Shown: positions 33,844 to 41,314 of the stretch, in pieces
How the letters are laid out: every line of letters starts with the position of its first letter
How positions within the stretch are numbered: the first letter of the stretch is position 1
Assembly: GCA_016793305.1 (NCBI GenBank)
Contig: JAEUHU010000026.1
Coordinates: 1 to 41,314, forward strand
Source of the DNA: Planctomycetota bacterium
GTDB taxonomy: Bacteria; Planctomycetota; UBA1135; UBA2386
Direction of reading: 5' to 3'
DNA length: 41,314 bases
Program-made: the position numbers and the translations under genes
Notes under the pieces: model-generated
The model's database searches: none
Told to the model about the DNA's origin: nothing
The model's input: only the letters and a program-made list of their open reading frames with translations

Positions 33844-33849
33844 TACCCT
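33844..33849 (+). promoter_or_regulatory. Putative -10 element (TACCCT), nearly leaderless
   Basis: GCTACCCT ends 7 nt before the GTG of the LOR/SDH-family gene, which has no visible ribosome binding site. Both facts fit leaderless transcription. Confidence 0.45.
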
Positions 33850-33856
33850 CGCTCGC

Positions 33857-35089
33857 GTGAGCAAGCAAGTCACCGCCTCGTTCCAGGCCAAGGGCCATCT
33901 GATCGACTCCGGGCTGCTGTCGGACGCGCTGGAGGCCGTGCAGGCGGCGGGGGCGAGCTACCGCGTGGTCCGGCTCGAGATCGGCAAGCAGCGCAACGAC
34001 GAGAGCCAGCTCGAGCTGGAGGTCCAGGCGCCGAACAAGAAGGTGTTCGACCGCGTGCGCGCCGACCTGATGTCGCTCGGGCTCAGCGAGACGGAGACCC
34101 AGGACGCGACCTTCGCCGAGGTCGACATCGACGGCACGGCGCCGGAGGGCTTCTACTCCACGACCAACCTGGCGACCGAGGTGCGGGTCGGGGGGCAGTG
34201 GCTGCCGGTCCTGAACCAGCGCATGGACGCGACGGTCGTCGACGACAAGGGCACCTTGCGCTGCGTGAAGCTGCGCGACCTGAAGAAGGGCCAGAAGCTC
34301 GTCGTCGGCTTCTCCGGCGTGCGCGTGACGCCGTTCACGACCCGCAAGCTGCAGGAGGGCAAGTTCGGCTTCATGCAGGGCGGCGTCAGCAGCGAACGGC
34401 GGCTCGAAGCCCAGGTCGAGGAGGTCGTGCGCGAGTGGAAGCGCGTGCGCGCCGAGGGCCGCAAGGTGATCGTCGTCGCCGGCCCGGTCGTCGTGCACGT
34501 CGGTGCTGCCCCGACGCTGGCGGCGATCCTGAAGGCCGGGCTGATCGACGGCCTGCTGAGCGGCAACGCACTCGCGGTGCACGACATCGAAGTGGCGCTG
34601 TTCGGCACCAGCCTCGGCGTCGAGCTCGAGCACGGCCGCCCGGCGGTGCACGGCCACATGCACCACATGCGCGCGATCAACACGATCCGCCGCTGCGGCA
34701 GCATCCCGAACGCGGTCCAGAAGAAGGTGCTGAAGACCGGCGTGATGCACGCCTGCGTGCAGGCGAAGGTGCCGTTCTGCCTCGCCGGTTCGATCCGCGA
34801 CGACGGGCCGTTGCCCGACACGCTCATGGACCTGATCGAGGCGCAGGCCGGCTACGCGAAGATCCTCGAGAACGCGGGCCTCGTGGTGATCTTGAGCTCG
34901 ATGCTGCACGGCATCGGCACCGGCAACATGATCGCCGCCGACGTGCTGACCGTGTGCGTCGACATCCACCCGGCGGTGGTCAGCAAGCTCGCCGATCGCG
35001 GCTCGGCGCAGAGCCAGGGCATCGTCACCGACGTCGGCGCGTTCCTCAGCGTGCTGGCGCAGCAGCTCGGCGTCACGGTGAAGGGCTGA
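33857..35089 (+). CDS. LOR/SDH-family (TIGR00300) protein, ornithine cyclodeaminase-like
   Basis: 410 residues. The N-terminal LOR/SDH domain (about 1-100, SFQAKGHLIDSGLLSDALEAV ... YRVVRLEIGKQ) leads to a beta region (about 110-190) and an NAD-binding, deoxyhypusine-synthase-like domain: VVAGPVVVHVGAAPTL, GLLSGNALAVHDIEVALFGTSLG, MHHMRAINTIRRCGSI, FCLAGSIRDDGPLPDT, CVDIHPAVVSKLADRGSAQSQGIVTDVG. This matches the family that includes the C-terminal half of cyanobacterial AgrE/ArgZ and archaeal ornithine cyclodeaminases, which turn ornithine into proline and ammonia using NAD. The AgrE N-terminal arginine dihydrolase half is absent. GTG start; it overlaps the convergent ATPase gene by 17 nt. 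Confidence 0.88.
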   Translation: MSKQVTASFQAKGHLIDSGLLSDALEAVQAAGASYRVVRLEIGKQRNDESQLELEVQAPNKKVFDRVRADLMSLGLSETETQDATFAEVDIDGTAPEGFYSTTNLATEVRVGGQWLPVLNQRMDATVVDDKGTLRCVKLRDLKKGQKLVVGFSGVRVTPFTTRKLQEGKFGFMQGGVSSERRLEAQVEEVVREWKRVRAEGRKVIVVAGPVVVHVGAAPTLAAILKAGLIDGLLSGNALAVHDIEVALFGTSLGVELEHGRPAVHGHMHHMRAINTIRRCGSIPNAVQKKVLKTGVMHACVQAKVPFCLAGSIRDDGPLPDTLMDLIEAQAGYAKILENAGLVVILSSMLHGIGTGNMIAADVLTVCVDIHPAVVSKLADRGSAQSQGIVTDVGAFLSVLAQQLGVTVKG

Positions 35090-36395
35090 GCGGCGGCAGC
35101 CGGCCGGTGAACGGGCCGCTCGGCTGCTCGAGCAGCCAGCGCCATGCGGGCCTGGCCGACTCGGAACGCGCGCCGATGTCGACGGGCGCGTCGTGGTAGA
35201 GCAGTGCGCCCGTCGCGTTCGGCAGCGAGCGGCGCGCGAACGCGAGGGCTGCGACCTCCCGTTCGAGGGTTGGCTCCTCGACGAGCCGCCAGCAGGAGTT
35301 CACGAACCGGGTGCCCTCGGCATTGCACAGGTCGACCTCGCCGTCGCCGGGGACATAGCGCCAGTCCCGACCGCTGCGGCGCGCCTGCAGGAACACGGCC
35401 GTCTCCAGCTTGTGGCCGAAGTCGCGCGCGCCGCCGGCCTTGAAGGCCGTGATGAGTCCGGGGTCGCCGACGTGCAGCTTGCGAGGGTTGCGCGCGGCCT
35501 TCCTGGCCGAGTCGCCGATCACAGGGAGCAGGTGGATCAGGCCGGCGTCCACGAGGATGTCGACGTAGTCGTGCAAGGTGACCCGGCTCACCGAGACGCC
35601 TTGCGAGCCGAGGTCGCGGTGCAGCTTGGCCAGGCTCATCAAGGTCGCAGTGTTGCGGAAGCAGTGGCGTAGCAGGGCCCGCATCAGCGCCTCGTTGCGC
35701 AGGCCATGGCGCTCGACCAGGTCGCGCCACAGCATCAGCGACGAGTACTCCTCGAGGATCAGCGGGCGCATCTCCGGCGCGGCCAACACGACCTCGGGGA
35801 AGCCTCCCCACTGCAGGTAGTCCGCCAGGGCTGCCTTCACTTCCGACTCGCTGCCGGCGTCGAACGGCACGACTTCGATGGCGAGGAACGCCAGGTACTC
35901 GCGGAAGCTCAGGGGGAACACTTCGAGGGTGATGCTGCGCCCGCGCAGCGCCGACGAGAGGTCGCGACCCAGCAGCGCCGACGACGAGCCGGTGACGAAC
36001 AGCGACACGTCCTCCGTGTCGTGCAGGCGTCGTACCCATCGCTCCCAGCCGGGGGCGCTGTGCACCTCGTCCAGGAACACGTAGAGGCGTCCGGTCCGTG
36101 CTTCGGCGAACAGTTCGCGCTGGCAGCGGAGCACGAGGTCGAGTTCCTCGGCCCGCAGCGGGTGCAGTCGATCGTCCTCGAAGTTCAGGTAGAGGATGCG
36201 CTCGCGTGGCACGCCGCGAGCGACCAGCGCCTCGATCGCCTGGAAGAACAGGAAGGTCTTGCCGCTGCGCCGAAGGCCTGCCAGGGCGACGACCTTGCCG
36301 CTGTCGGTCGGCAGGTCCTGGTCGCGGCGCATCCCTTGGGGGAGGGTGCGGGCACGGAACTCCTGCAGCACGACCTTCAGTCCATCGCTGTTCAC
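35073..36395 (-). CDS. AAA ATPase with DUF4143 C-terminal domain
   Basis: 440 residues. The N-terminal AAA_14-type ATPase has Walker A AGLRRSGKT (about 39-47), Walker B YVFLDEVHSAPGWERWVR (about 104-121), and sensor LFVTGSSSALLGRDLSSALRGRS. Then FPLSFREYLAF, YLQWGGFPEVVLA and a winged-helix/DUF4143 region with VSRVTLHDYVDILVDAGLIHLLP and RNPRKLHVGDPGL, followed by FGHKLETAVFLQARR. Such proteins are widespread, laterally mobile and of unclear function. The gene is slightly less GC-rich than its neighbours, and its upstream region is clearly AT-rich, which suggests that it was acquired. A perfect palindrome lies 24 nt before its ATG. Confidence 0.9.
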   Translation of the reverse strand: MNSDGLKVVLQEFRARTLPQGMRRDQDLPTDSGKVVALAGLRRSGKTFLFFQAIEALVARGVPRERILYLNFEDDRLHPLRAEELDLVLRCQRELFAEARTGRLYVFLDEVHSAPGWERWVRRLHDTEDVSLFVTGSSSALLGRDLSSALRGRSITLEVFPLSFREYLAFLAIEVVPFDAGSESEVKAALADYLQWGGFPEVVLAAPEMRPLILEEYSSLMLWRDLVERHGLRNEALMRALLRHCFRNTATLMSLAKLHRDLGSQGVSVSRVTLHDYVDILVDAGLIHLLPVIGDSARKAARNPRKLHVGDPGLITAFKAGGARDFGHKLETAVFLQARRSGRDWRYVPGDGEVDLCNAEGTRFVNSCWRLVEEPTLEREVAALAFARRSLPNATGALLYHDAPVDIGARSESARPAWRWLLEQPSGPFTGRLPPLSPSP

Positions 36396-36418
36396 TGGAC
36401 CGATTATCGTCAGTTCAT

Positions 36419-36434
36419 GTCTAGTATACTAGAC
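36419..36434. promoter_or_regulatory. Perfect 16-bp palindrome before the DUF4143 ATPase gene
   Basis: GTCTAGTATACTAGAC reads the same on both strands. It contains TATACT, a good -10 sequence on either strand, and two copies of the rare tetramer CTAG. Its place 24 nt before the ATPase ATG, in an AT-rich stretch, suggests a promoter-overlapping operator. No regulator gene is next to it. Confidence 0.6.
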
Positions 36435-36544
36435 GTAAGTGAGTGCGTAGTCTTAAAGTATTGTGAGGAAGATGTTTGCGTCGACAGATCGTGGTCGTGT
36501 GCAGGGTTGGGTATCGGAGCCGCTTCTGCCGATAGCCCCATGGC

Positions 36545-37687
36545 ATGGGATCCACCGCACTGCCCTTCGTCGTGCTCCTCGGGCTCGCCACGGCTGGCTT
36601 CGCCCAGGCGCCGGCGCCGACGCCGGCCGTGCCCGGGCCGAAGGCGATTCTGCCCGAGGTCGTGCTCTGCGGCGCACGCGACGGCGCCCCGGTCGGTGAG
36701 TTTGGGCTCGGCGACGGCGGGGTGCTGCGCGAACGCGGCGAGCTGCGCTTCACCGAGCACGGCTGCGTGACGCCCGGCGGCGTCGAGGTCGACGTGAAGT
36801 CGGTCGGCGTCAAGCTGACGTTCCCGTCTGGTCGCGAGCTGCTGGTCGCCCCGGACGGCTTCGTGCACCTGCGCAGTGGCGAGCAGGGCGGGCCGTTCGC
36901 CGGTGGCGTCGAACTGCGCCTCGCCGACGGCGCCCTGGTGCGCATCGTGCTGGTGCCCGGCGCCGACCTGCGCTTGCGCGACGTCGTCGTCGTGCACGGC
37001 GAACGTGCGCTGCAGCCGTGGCGCCGCGGCGCGCCCGCCAGTGAACAGCCGCGGGTCGTCGGTTGGCCCTCGGTGCACGTGTCGTGCTGTGGCGACGGCG
37101 GCGACCTCTATCGCACGATCGCGCTCGGCCCGCTCGTCGTGCTCGATCGCGTGTTGGTCGCGGCCGATCGGGCCGAGCTCACGCCCGGCGAACGGCTCGT
37201 CGTGCTGACGTCGCCGCTGCTGCGTTCGCTCGCGCTGCTGCCGCGGCAGCATCGCGAGCCGGACCTGCCGGTGCGCCAGGCCGTCGCCACCGTCACGGCG
37301 GTCGCCGAGCGCGGCGACGCCTTGTTCCCGGCCGGCGCGTCGTTGCGGCGCGTCGAGCAGGACGAACTGCGCTGGCTGCTCGAGGGTGGCTTCGAGTTGC
37401 AGGTGGATCTCGACGGACCGATGGCGCCGAGGCTGTCGTTGTTCGCCGGCCGCAGTGCGGTGCCGATGGTCGAATGGACGCTGCGCGGCGACGGGGCCGC
37501 GTTTCTCACCAATCCGCGCGACGACCAGCTCGGCAAGCGCTGGCACGGCAACGGCACGCGGCTCGGCCCGGTGGTCGTCGACCTGCAGGCGAGTGACGAA
37601 CGGTTCGAGCGGCCGCACGCGCTGCGGGTGATCGAGCGTCTCTGCGGCGAACGGCGGCGTGCCAAGGGCCGACGGCAAGGCCGCTGA
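36545..37687 (+). CDS. Secreted protein of unknown function
   Basis: 380 residues with a signal peptide (about 1-21, LPFVVLLGLATAGFAQA). The mature part is beta-rich and begins with a Pro/Ala linker. Segments such as LRFTEHGCVTPGGVEVDVKSVGVKLTFPSGRELLVAPDGFVHLRSG and LRLADGALVRIVLVPGADLRLRDVVVVHG suggest repeated beta hairpins. No enzyme motif is seen; the last 15 residues are strongly basic (RLCGERRRAKGRRQGR). The 149-bp gap upstream is AT-rich and holds the palindrome; a hairpin follows the stop. Confidence 0.7.
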   Translation: MGSTALPFVVLLGLATAGFAQAPAPTPAVPGPKAILPEVVLCGARDGAPVGEFGLGDGGVLRERGELRFTEHGCVTPGGVEVDVKSVGVKLTFPSGRELLVAPDGFVHLRSGEQGGPFAGGVELRLADGALVRIVLVPGADLRLRDVVVVHGERALQPWRRGAPASEQPRVVGWPSVHVSCCGDGGDLYRTIALGPLVVLDRVLVAADRAELTPGERLVVLTSPLLRSLALLPRQHREPDLPVRQAVATVTAVAERGDALFPAGASLRRVEQDELRWLLEGGFELQVDLDGPMAPRLSLFAGRSAVPMVEWTLRGDGAAFLTNPRDDQLGKRWHGNGTRLGPVVVDLQASDERFERPHALRVIERLCGERRRAKGRRQGR

Positions 37688-37713
37688 CCCACCGTCTCCA
37701 TCGGAGGTCCACC

Positions 37714-37732
37714 GGCTGCGCTGGGCGCAGCC
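37714..37732. terminator. Hairpin between convergent genes
   Basis: Perfect 8-bp stem GGCTGCGC/GCGCAGCC with a TGG loop, in the 55-bp gap between two stops. It can serve both strands. No T-tract. Confidence 0.55.
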
Positions 37733-37742
37733 CGCGGGCCGC

Positions 37743-38720
37743 TCACTGCGGCTTCTTGGCGGGCGGCTTGCCGCCGAGCGCTTCCTTCGCGCGCGGCGAA
37801 CGGTGCTCCCGCAGCGCGGCTTCGACCGCCGCGTCCTTCTTGTCCATGCGCAGCAGCGCGTCGAGTGCCGCCTGGGTGTTGGTGGCGCCGAGCGCCAGCA
37901 GCAGCGCGCGCCGGTCCTCGGGCTGGCCGGCGGTGCGCAGTCGTTCCCCGAGCTTGTCGGCCGCCGCTTCGCCGTGCAGCGCCTTGCCGATCCGGCCGAC
38001 GGTGCGCGCGAACTCGACGTCGGTGACCTGGCCGAGCGAGACGATCAACGCGTCGAACACGCCGTCGAGGCGCTGCTCGGCGCACAGTTCGGCGAGGGCG
38101 ATCTTGTAGGGCACGTCCTCGATCTCGCCGGTGGCGCGCGTCAGCAGCTGGTTCCACTGCAAACCGAGCAGCTTGCTGCGCAGGTCCGGGCGCTCGACCA
38201 GGAAGTGCGCGGCCTCGAGCCGTAGCGTGGCGTCACCGCCGAGGGCGACGGTGCACAACGCACTCGCCGTGTCGGCGGGGGCGAGGCCTGTGCCACTCGG
38301 GCGCAGCAGCTGGGCGAAGCGCACCGTGGCGTCGTTCGCCGGTTCGGCCCCGATCAGCGGATTGCTCCCCGGCCACGCGACCATGCGGTAGTAGGGGCCG
38401 TCGCTGGCGGGCAGCCCGAGCCGCGTCGCCGTCGTCGACGCGTCCTGCAGGCAGTAGAGGCGCGCCTGGCGCGGCATCGGCCGCACGTGCAGCGAGAGCT
38501 TCGGCCAGTCCAGCACGGTGACCGCGGTGTTGCCGCCGCCGCCGACCACGTCGAACACCACCTGGACACGATGCAGCGTCAGGTCGTCGTCGTGGGCCTT
38601 CTTGCCGACCTGGCGACCGACCACGACGACGTCGGCGTCGACGAGACCGCGGCGGAGATCCTGGGCGCAGAGCGGCGTCGCCAGCAGCGACAGCACGAAC
38701 GTCAGCAGGGGAGTGCGCAT
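37743..38720 (-). CDS. Secreted HEAT-like protein of unknown function
   Basis: 325 residues. The signal peptide is about 1-19 (LLTFVLSLLATPLCAQ). Residues 20-140 are beta-rich (DADVVVVGRQVG ... LHRVQVVFDVVGGGGNTAVTVLDWPKLSLHV), and the rest is helical in repeat-like units (ALGGDATLRLEAAHFLVERPDL, FARTVGRIGKALHGEAAADKLGERLRTAGQPEDRRALLLALGATNTQAALDALLRMD), as in HEAT repeats. It ends in a Lys/Pro tail. It starts 3 nt after the metzincin-like gene ends, so the two form one operon. Confidence 0.78.
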   Translation of the reverse strand: MRTPLLTFVLSLLATPLCAQDLRRGLVDADVVVVGRQVGKKAHDDDLTLHRVQVVFDVVGGGGNTAVTVLDWPKLSLHVRPMPRQARLYCLQDASTTATRLGLPASDGPYYRMVAWPGSNPLIGAEPANDATVRFAQLLRPSGTGLAPADTASALCTVALGGDATLRLEAAHFLVERPDLRSKLLGLQWNQLLTRATGEIEDVPYKIALAELCAEQRLDGVFDALIVSLGQVTDVEFARTVGRIGKALHGEAAADKLGERLRTAGQPEDRRALLLALGATNTQAALDALLRMDKKDAAVEAALREHRSPRAKEALGGKPPAKKPQ

Positions 38721-38723
38721 GGT

Positions 38724-40511
38724 TCAGTTGCCGTAGTAGACCTGTTCTCGCAGGTAGGCGAGGTTGAGGCTGTTGAAGCCGGTCCCGGTGCCGAGTGCGA
38801 CCGTCCAACCGAGCGTCGGGCTCATGATGTTGGTCGAAGTGACTCCGAATGGCGCGGCGTTCTTGATGTGTCCGTCGGACGAGCCGGGGAAGTTGGTCGT
38901 GTCGTTGCCGTAGAGGCCGACCGGCATGGCGCCGTTCTGCACGAGGCCCATCGAATGGCCGCACTCGTGCGCCGTGACGACCGCGGTGAAACGGGCGAAG
39001 TCGGCGATCGCCTGGTCGATGTCCGCCGACCGCGCGTCGGTGAGCCCGCCGGTCAGGCGCTGGCCGTCGAGGCCGCTGTTGCCGACCGCCAGTCCGCCGA
39101 GGGCTGGAGCGAACGTGTTGAAGGTCTGCCGGAACGGCGTGCTCCCGGCCGACTCGAAGCCCGACTTCGCGATCGTGTAGAGGAAGACACCGAGCCGCAG
39201 CCCGTTGAAGTCGGTGCGCGTGTCGTCGTTCTGCGTCGTGTTGTTCGGGTCGAAGATCGCGACCCCGAGCTGTCCCGCGGACGTCGGCGCGCCGGCGATG
39301 CTGATCTGCGAGTAGCCGAACGAGTTGTAGGCGACGCTCGACGAGCTGCCGAAGGTGCCGCTCGGCTGCGTCGTCGTGAAGGTGATGTTGGCGCCGGCGT
39401 AGAACTCGGCCAGGTCGGCGAGCAGTTCGTCGCGGAAGCGTGCGGTGACCACCTGGTTGCTGTTCAGGCCGCCCTGCACGTTGGCGATCGGCGACACGGT
39501 GTGGAGGCCGAGCACGCGCAGCAGTTCGTCGAAGTCGGCGGTGCCGCTGGCGCCACCGGTGACCGAGATCGTCGCGCCGCCCGAGATCGCCGACGTCGTG
39601 TAGGACTCGACGTCGCGCGTGAAGTCCAGGAACCAGACCTGGCTCGCATTGACGTTCGTCTCGAACGGCCGCAGGTTGTCGGTGAACGGCCGCACCGTGG
39701 CGGGGAACGTGGCCGGCGTCGAGCCGAGGCCCGAGACGTCGACGACGAGGCTCGACAACGTGAGCGCACCGGCCGGGAACGTCACCGTCGCCGGCACGCG
39801 ATAGCTGGCTGCGCTGCTGGTGGCCGAGACCGTGGTCAGGAACGGGCGCAGGTTGGTACCGGCCGGCTGGGCGCCGCTGCTGGTGCCGACGGTGACGTTC
39901 GCGGTGATGCTGGTGGCGCTCGGGTCGACGCCGCTGTTGTCGCTGTAGCGCAGGTCGATCGTCCAGCCGTTCGCGGGCACCTGCAGCGTGCCGCCGGCCG
40001 GGCCGGTGCCGTTCAGTGGCGAGTCGACGTCGGCGACGGTCAGGCTGGTGATGGTCGGGGCACTGCCGTCGCTGGTGCCGATCACCACCGGGCTGCCGCC
40101 GGTGCCGAGCCGGCTCGAGGCGTCGCGCACGCAGTCGTTGTCCGGGCCGAGTGCGACCGTGGTGGTGTTCGGCACGAACGACACGCCGCTGCCGAGTGCC
40201 ACCGCGACGGTGTTGCTGCTCGACAGGGTCGGGGCCTGCGTGACGCTGCCGAGGCTCGCACCCCCCGACAGCACCAGATCCGCGTCGGTCAGCAAGGTTC
40301 CGGCCACCAGGGTCACCGGCTCGGAGAAGGTCAGCAACAGGGTGTCGCCCGCGGTCGGGGAGCCACTGCCGAGGAATGCCGCAGTCACGATCGTCGGGGC
40401 CGCGTCGGCTGCACCACCGCCACCTCCGCCGCCTCCGCAGGCGGCGAACAGGGCGAACAGGGCGACCGCAACGGGAAATCGCTGCTGTGGGGTGGGGTTC
40501 GTTCCGATCAT
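38724..40511 (-). CDS. Metzincin-like metalloprotease lipoprotein with altered third ligand
   Basis: 595 residues with lipobox LFAAC (Cys 25) and an eight-Gly spacer right after it. The N-terminal half (about 35-270) contains Ig/cadherin-like repeats that bear the 'SEPV' pattern (LLLTFSEPVTLVAGTLL). The C-terminal half holds HECGHSMGLVQ (515-525) and a Met-turn candidate TNIMSPT (Met 563). The spacing is that of metzincins (HExxHxxGxxH), but the third zinc His is Gln here. Catalysis may be altered or the ligand supplied elsewhere. No propeptide Cys switch is seen. It is co-transcribed with the HEAT-like gene; its start is 6 nt from that of the divergent gene. Confidence 0.82.
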   Translation of the reverse strand: MIGTNPTPQQRFPVAVALFALFAACGGGGGGGGAADAAPTIVTAAFLGSGSPTAGDTLLLTFSEPVTLVAGTLLTDADLVLSGGASLGSVTQAPTLSSSNTVAVALGSGVSFVPNTTTVALGPDNDCVRDASSRLGTGGSPVVIGTSDGSAPTITSLTVADVDSPLNGTGPAGGTLQVPANGWTIDLRYSDNSGVDPSATSITANVTVGTSSGAQPAGTNLRPFLTTVSATSSAASYRVPATVTFPAGALTLSSLVVDVSGLGSTPATFPATVRPFTDNLRPFETNVNASQVWFLDFTRDVESYTTSAISGGATISVTGGASGTADFDELLRVLGLHTVSPIANVQGGLNSNQVVTARFRDELLADLAEFYAGANITFTTTQPSGTFGSSSSVAYNSFGYSQISIAGAPTSAGQLGVAIFDPNNTTQNDDTRTDFNGLRLGVFLYTIAKSGFESAGSTPFRQTFNTFAPALGGLAVGNSGLDGQRLTGGLTDARSADIDQAIADFARFTAVVTAHECGHSMGLVQNGAMPVGLYGNDTTNFPGSSDGHIKNAAPFGVTSTNIMSPTLGWTVALGTGTGFNSLNLAYLREQVYYGN

Positions 40512-40517
40512 GACGGC

Positions 40518-41084
40518 ATGTCGAAGTGGGCGTTGTTCGCGGCGCATCGGTACCTGCGTGCCAGCACTGCCGGACCACGCACGATCGGGCCCGACGGCAG
40601 ACCGCTCGTCCGACCCTGGCGCAGTCCTACGCCCGAAGTCGTGCAAGCGGCTCGCCGGCTTCGCGCCACCCGCCCACAACCTTGGTGGCCTCGCCCGTGC
40701 GGCGTGGTCCTGATCGCAGTCGCGGTCGTGGCGGCGCTGCAGCCTGTAGCACCGATGCCGTCGCATGTTGCGGCTTCGTCATCGGCGAAGCCACCCCTCG
40801 TACTCGAGCGCCCTGCCGCGGAATTCCCGGTGGCATCGGTCGATTCCGCTCCGGCCTACTGCGCCTGGCGGGCCGGTGCCGCGGCCCCGCCGTTCACCTG
40901 GGTGCTGCTCGACGGCGAGTACCGCGAGCTGGCCCGGCTCGACGGGCTCGATGGCACCGAACTGCCCCTCGATCCCGAGCTGCGCGAGCTGTTCGTCCCC
41001 GGCCAGAGCTACCACTGGTTCGTGGTCGGGCAGGCCTCTGGGCGACCGCTCGGCAGCTTGCTGGAGACCGTCGAGATCCGCTGA
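40518..41084 (+). CDS. Membrane protein with fibronectin/anti-sigma-like extracellular end
   Basis: 188 residues. A basic cytoplasmic part (1-57, PTPEVVQAARRLRATRPQPWW) is followed by one membrane helix (about 61-78, CGVVLIAVAVVAALQPVA) and an outer beta domain (AEFPVASVDSAPAYCAWRAGAAAPPFTWVLLDGEYRELARLDG ... PGQSYHWFVVGQ), whose W..L..Y and PG..Y.W.V elements recall fibronectin-III-like ends of planctomycete anti-sigma-like proteins. It is followed 129 nt later by a Ser/Thr kinase gene, a frequent partner of sigma/anti-sigma genes. Role inferred only. The ATG lies 6 nt from the divergent start, so the true start might be further in. Confidence 0.65.
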   Translation: MSKWALFAAHRYLRASTAGPRTIGPDGRPLVRPWRSPTPEVVQAARRLRATRPQPWWPRPCGVVLIAVAVVAALQPVAPMPSHVAASSSAKPPLVLERPAAEFPVASVDSAPAYCAWRAGAAAPPFTWVLLDGEYRELARLDGLDGTELPLDPELRELFVPGQSYHWFVVGQASGRPLGSLLETVEIR

Positions 41085-41213
41085 TCCGGAAGCCTCGTTG
41101 GCATCGCCGTCCCAGGGCCTCGGAGCTCCCTAACTCAACTCTGGAAAAGGGGATACCGAAAAGGCCAGCGCGGGGGGAACACCCCTCCCGCATGCAACCG
41201 GGACACACAGCGG

Positions 41214-41314
41214 ATGATGAAGCTCGCGGTCGGGGAAGTCGTACAGGGCTACCGGATCACACGTTTCCTGGGACGCGGGGGCTTCGCCACCGTCTTCCTG
41301 GCGCAACACGAACA
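41214..41314 (+). CDS. Ser/Thr protein kinase, 3' part beyond window
   Basis: Only the first 33 codons are in the window. GYRITRFLGRGGFATVFLAQHE is the nucleotide-binding loop (GxGxxGxV) of Hanks-type kinases preceded by the usual YRI..FLGRG. ATG is doubled (ATGATG), so the start may be one codon later. No clear ribosome binding site is present. A membrane-anchored sensor kinase is the usual form in this kind of organism, but the rest is not visible. Confidence 0.85.
   Translation, partial: MMKLAVGEVVQGYRITRFLGRGGFATVFLAQHE

Noticed and set aside
35090..36395. Toxin-antitoxin or defence island around the DUF4143 ATPase
   Set aside because: No toxin, antitoxin, nuclease or other defence gene is beside it; it is a lone ATPase.
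36463..36699. 78-codon forward ORF with a purine-rich stretch before its ATG
   Set aside because: Most of it overlaps the secreted-protein gene in another frame and reads as Arg/Ala shadow; only the first 25 codons are free.

Overview
The window is about 41 kb of very GC-rich bacterial chromosome, densely packed and with no insertion sequence, phage gene, CRISPR array, rRNA or tRNA that I can see. The gene mix suggests a Planctomycetota-like bacterium: many lipoproteins and secreted proteins of unknown function, an FGE-sulfatase-domain lipoprotein, a BlaI/M56 pair, a MoxR/DUF58/transglutaminase operon, a PilT ATPase, and a secreted protein with the Cys-rich C-terminal domain common in planctomycete secretomes. 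This assignment is an inference from gene content; no marker gene is present.

Region 1 (1-5.2 kb): a 5'-truncated transglutaminase-like protein, then a two-gene reverse operon. The operon encodes an FGE-like lipoprotein lacking the usual cysteines and, start-stop overlapped, an iodothyronine-deiodinase-family protein. The deiodinase reading frame is interrupted by one in-frame TGA exactly where the family has its catalytic selenocysteine. A perfect 8-bp hairpin with a GGUC loop begins 17 nt after that TGA. I read this as a selenoprotein gene with a bacterial SECIS element; ordinary gene calling would split it into two pieces. Divergent from it is pilT.

Region 2 (5.2-10.1 kb): a secreted protein, then an operon of a BlaI-type repressor, a BlaR1-like M56 peptidase without a penicillin-binding domain, and a large coiled-coil secreted protein. 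Two ACTAC-N4-GTAGT operators precede it.

Region 3 (10.1-21 kb): a reverse operon glcD-glcE-glcF plus a TPR-like protein (glycolate or D-lactate oxidation), a hypothetical protein, an M19 dipeptidase lipoprotein, a metallophosphoesterase, and several small lipoproteins or membrane proteins, including a DUF3332-like protein and a LURP-one-related protein.

Region 4 (21-29.6 kb): a forward run, mostly overlapped start to stop, of a cyclodeaminase/cyclohydrolase-family protein, gpmI, an M28 peptidase, a large lipoprotein, and a single-chain aspartic protease with two DTG motifs, followed by a degenerate histidine kinase.

Region 5 (29.6-41.3 kb): a reverse operon MoxR-DUF58-transglutaminase, a LOR/SDH-family protein (ornithine cyclodeaminase-like), a DUF4143-type ATPase preceded by a perfect 16-bp palindrome, two secreted proteins, a metzincin-like lipoprotein, a membrane protein, and the start of a Ser/Thr protein kinase.

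Several genes have a GCTANNNT-like -10 element only 6-15 nt before the start codon, suggesting leaderless or nearly leaderless transcripts.
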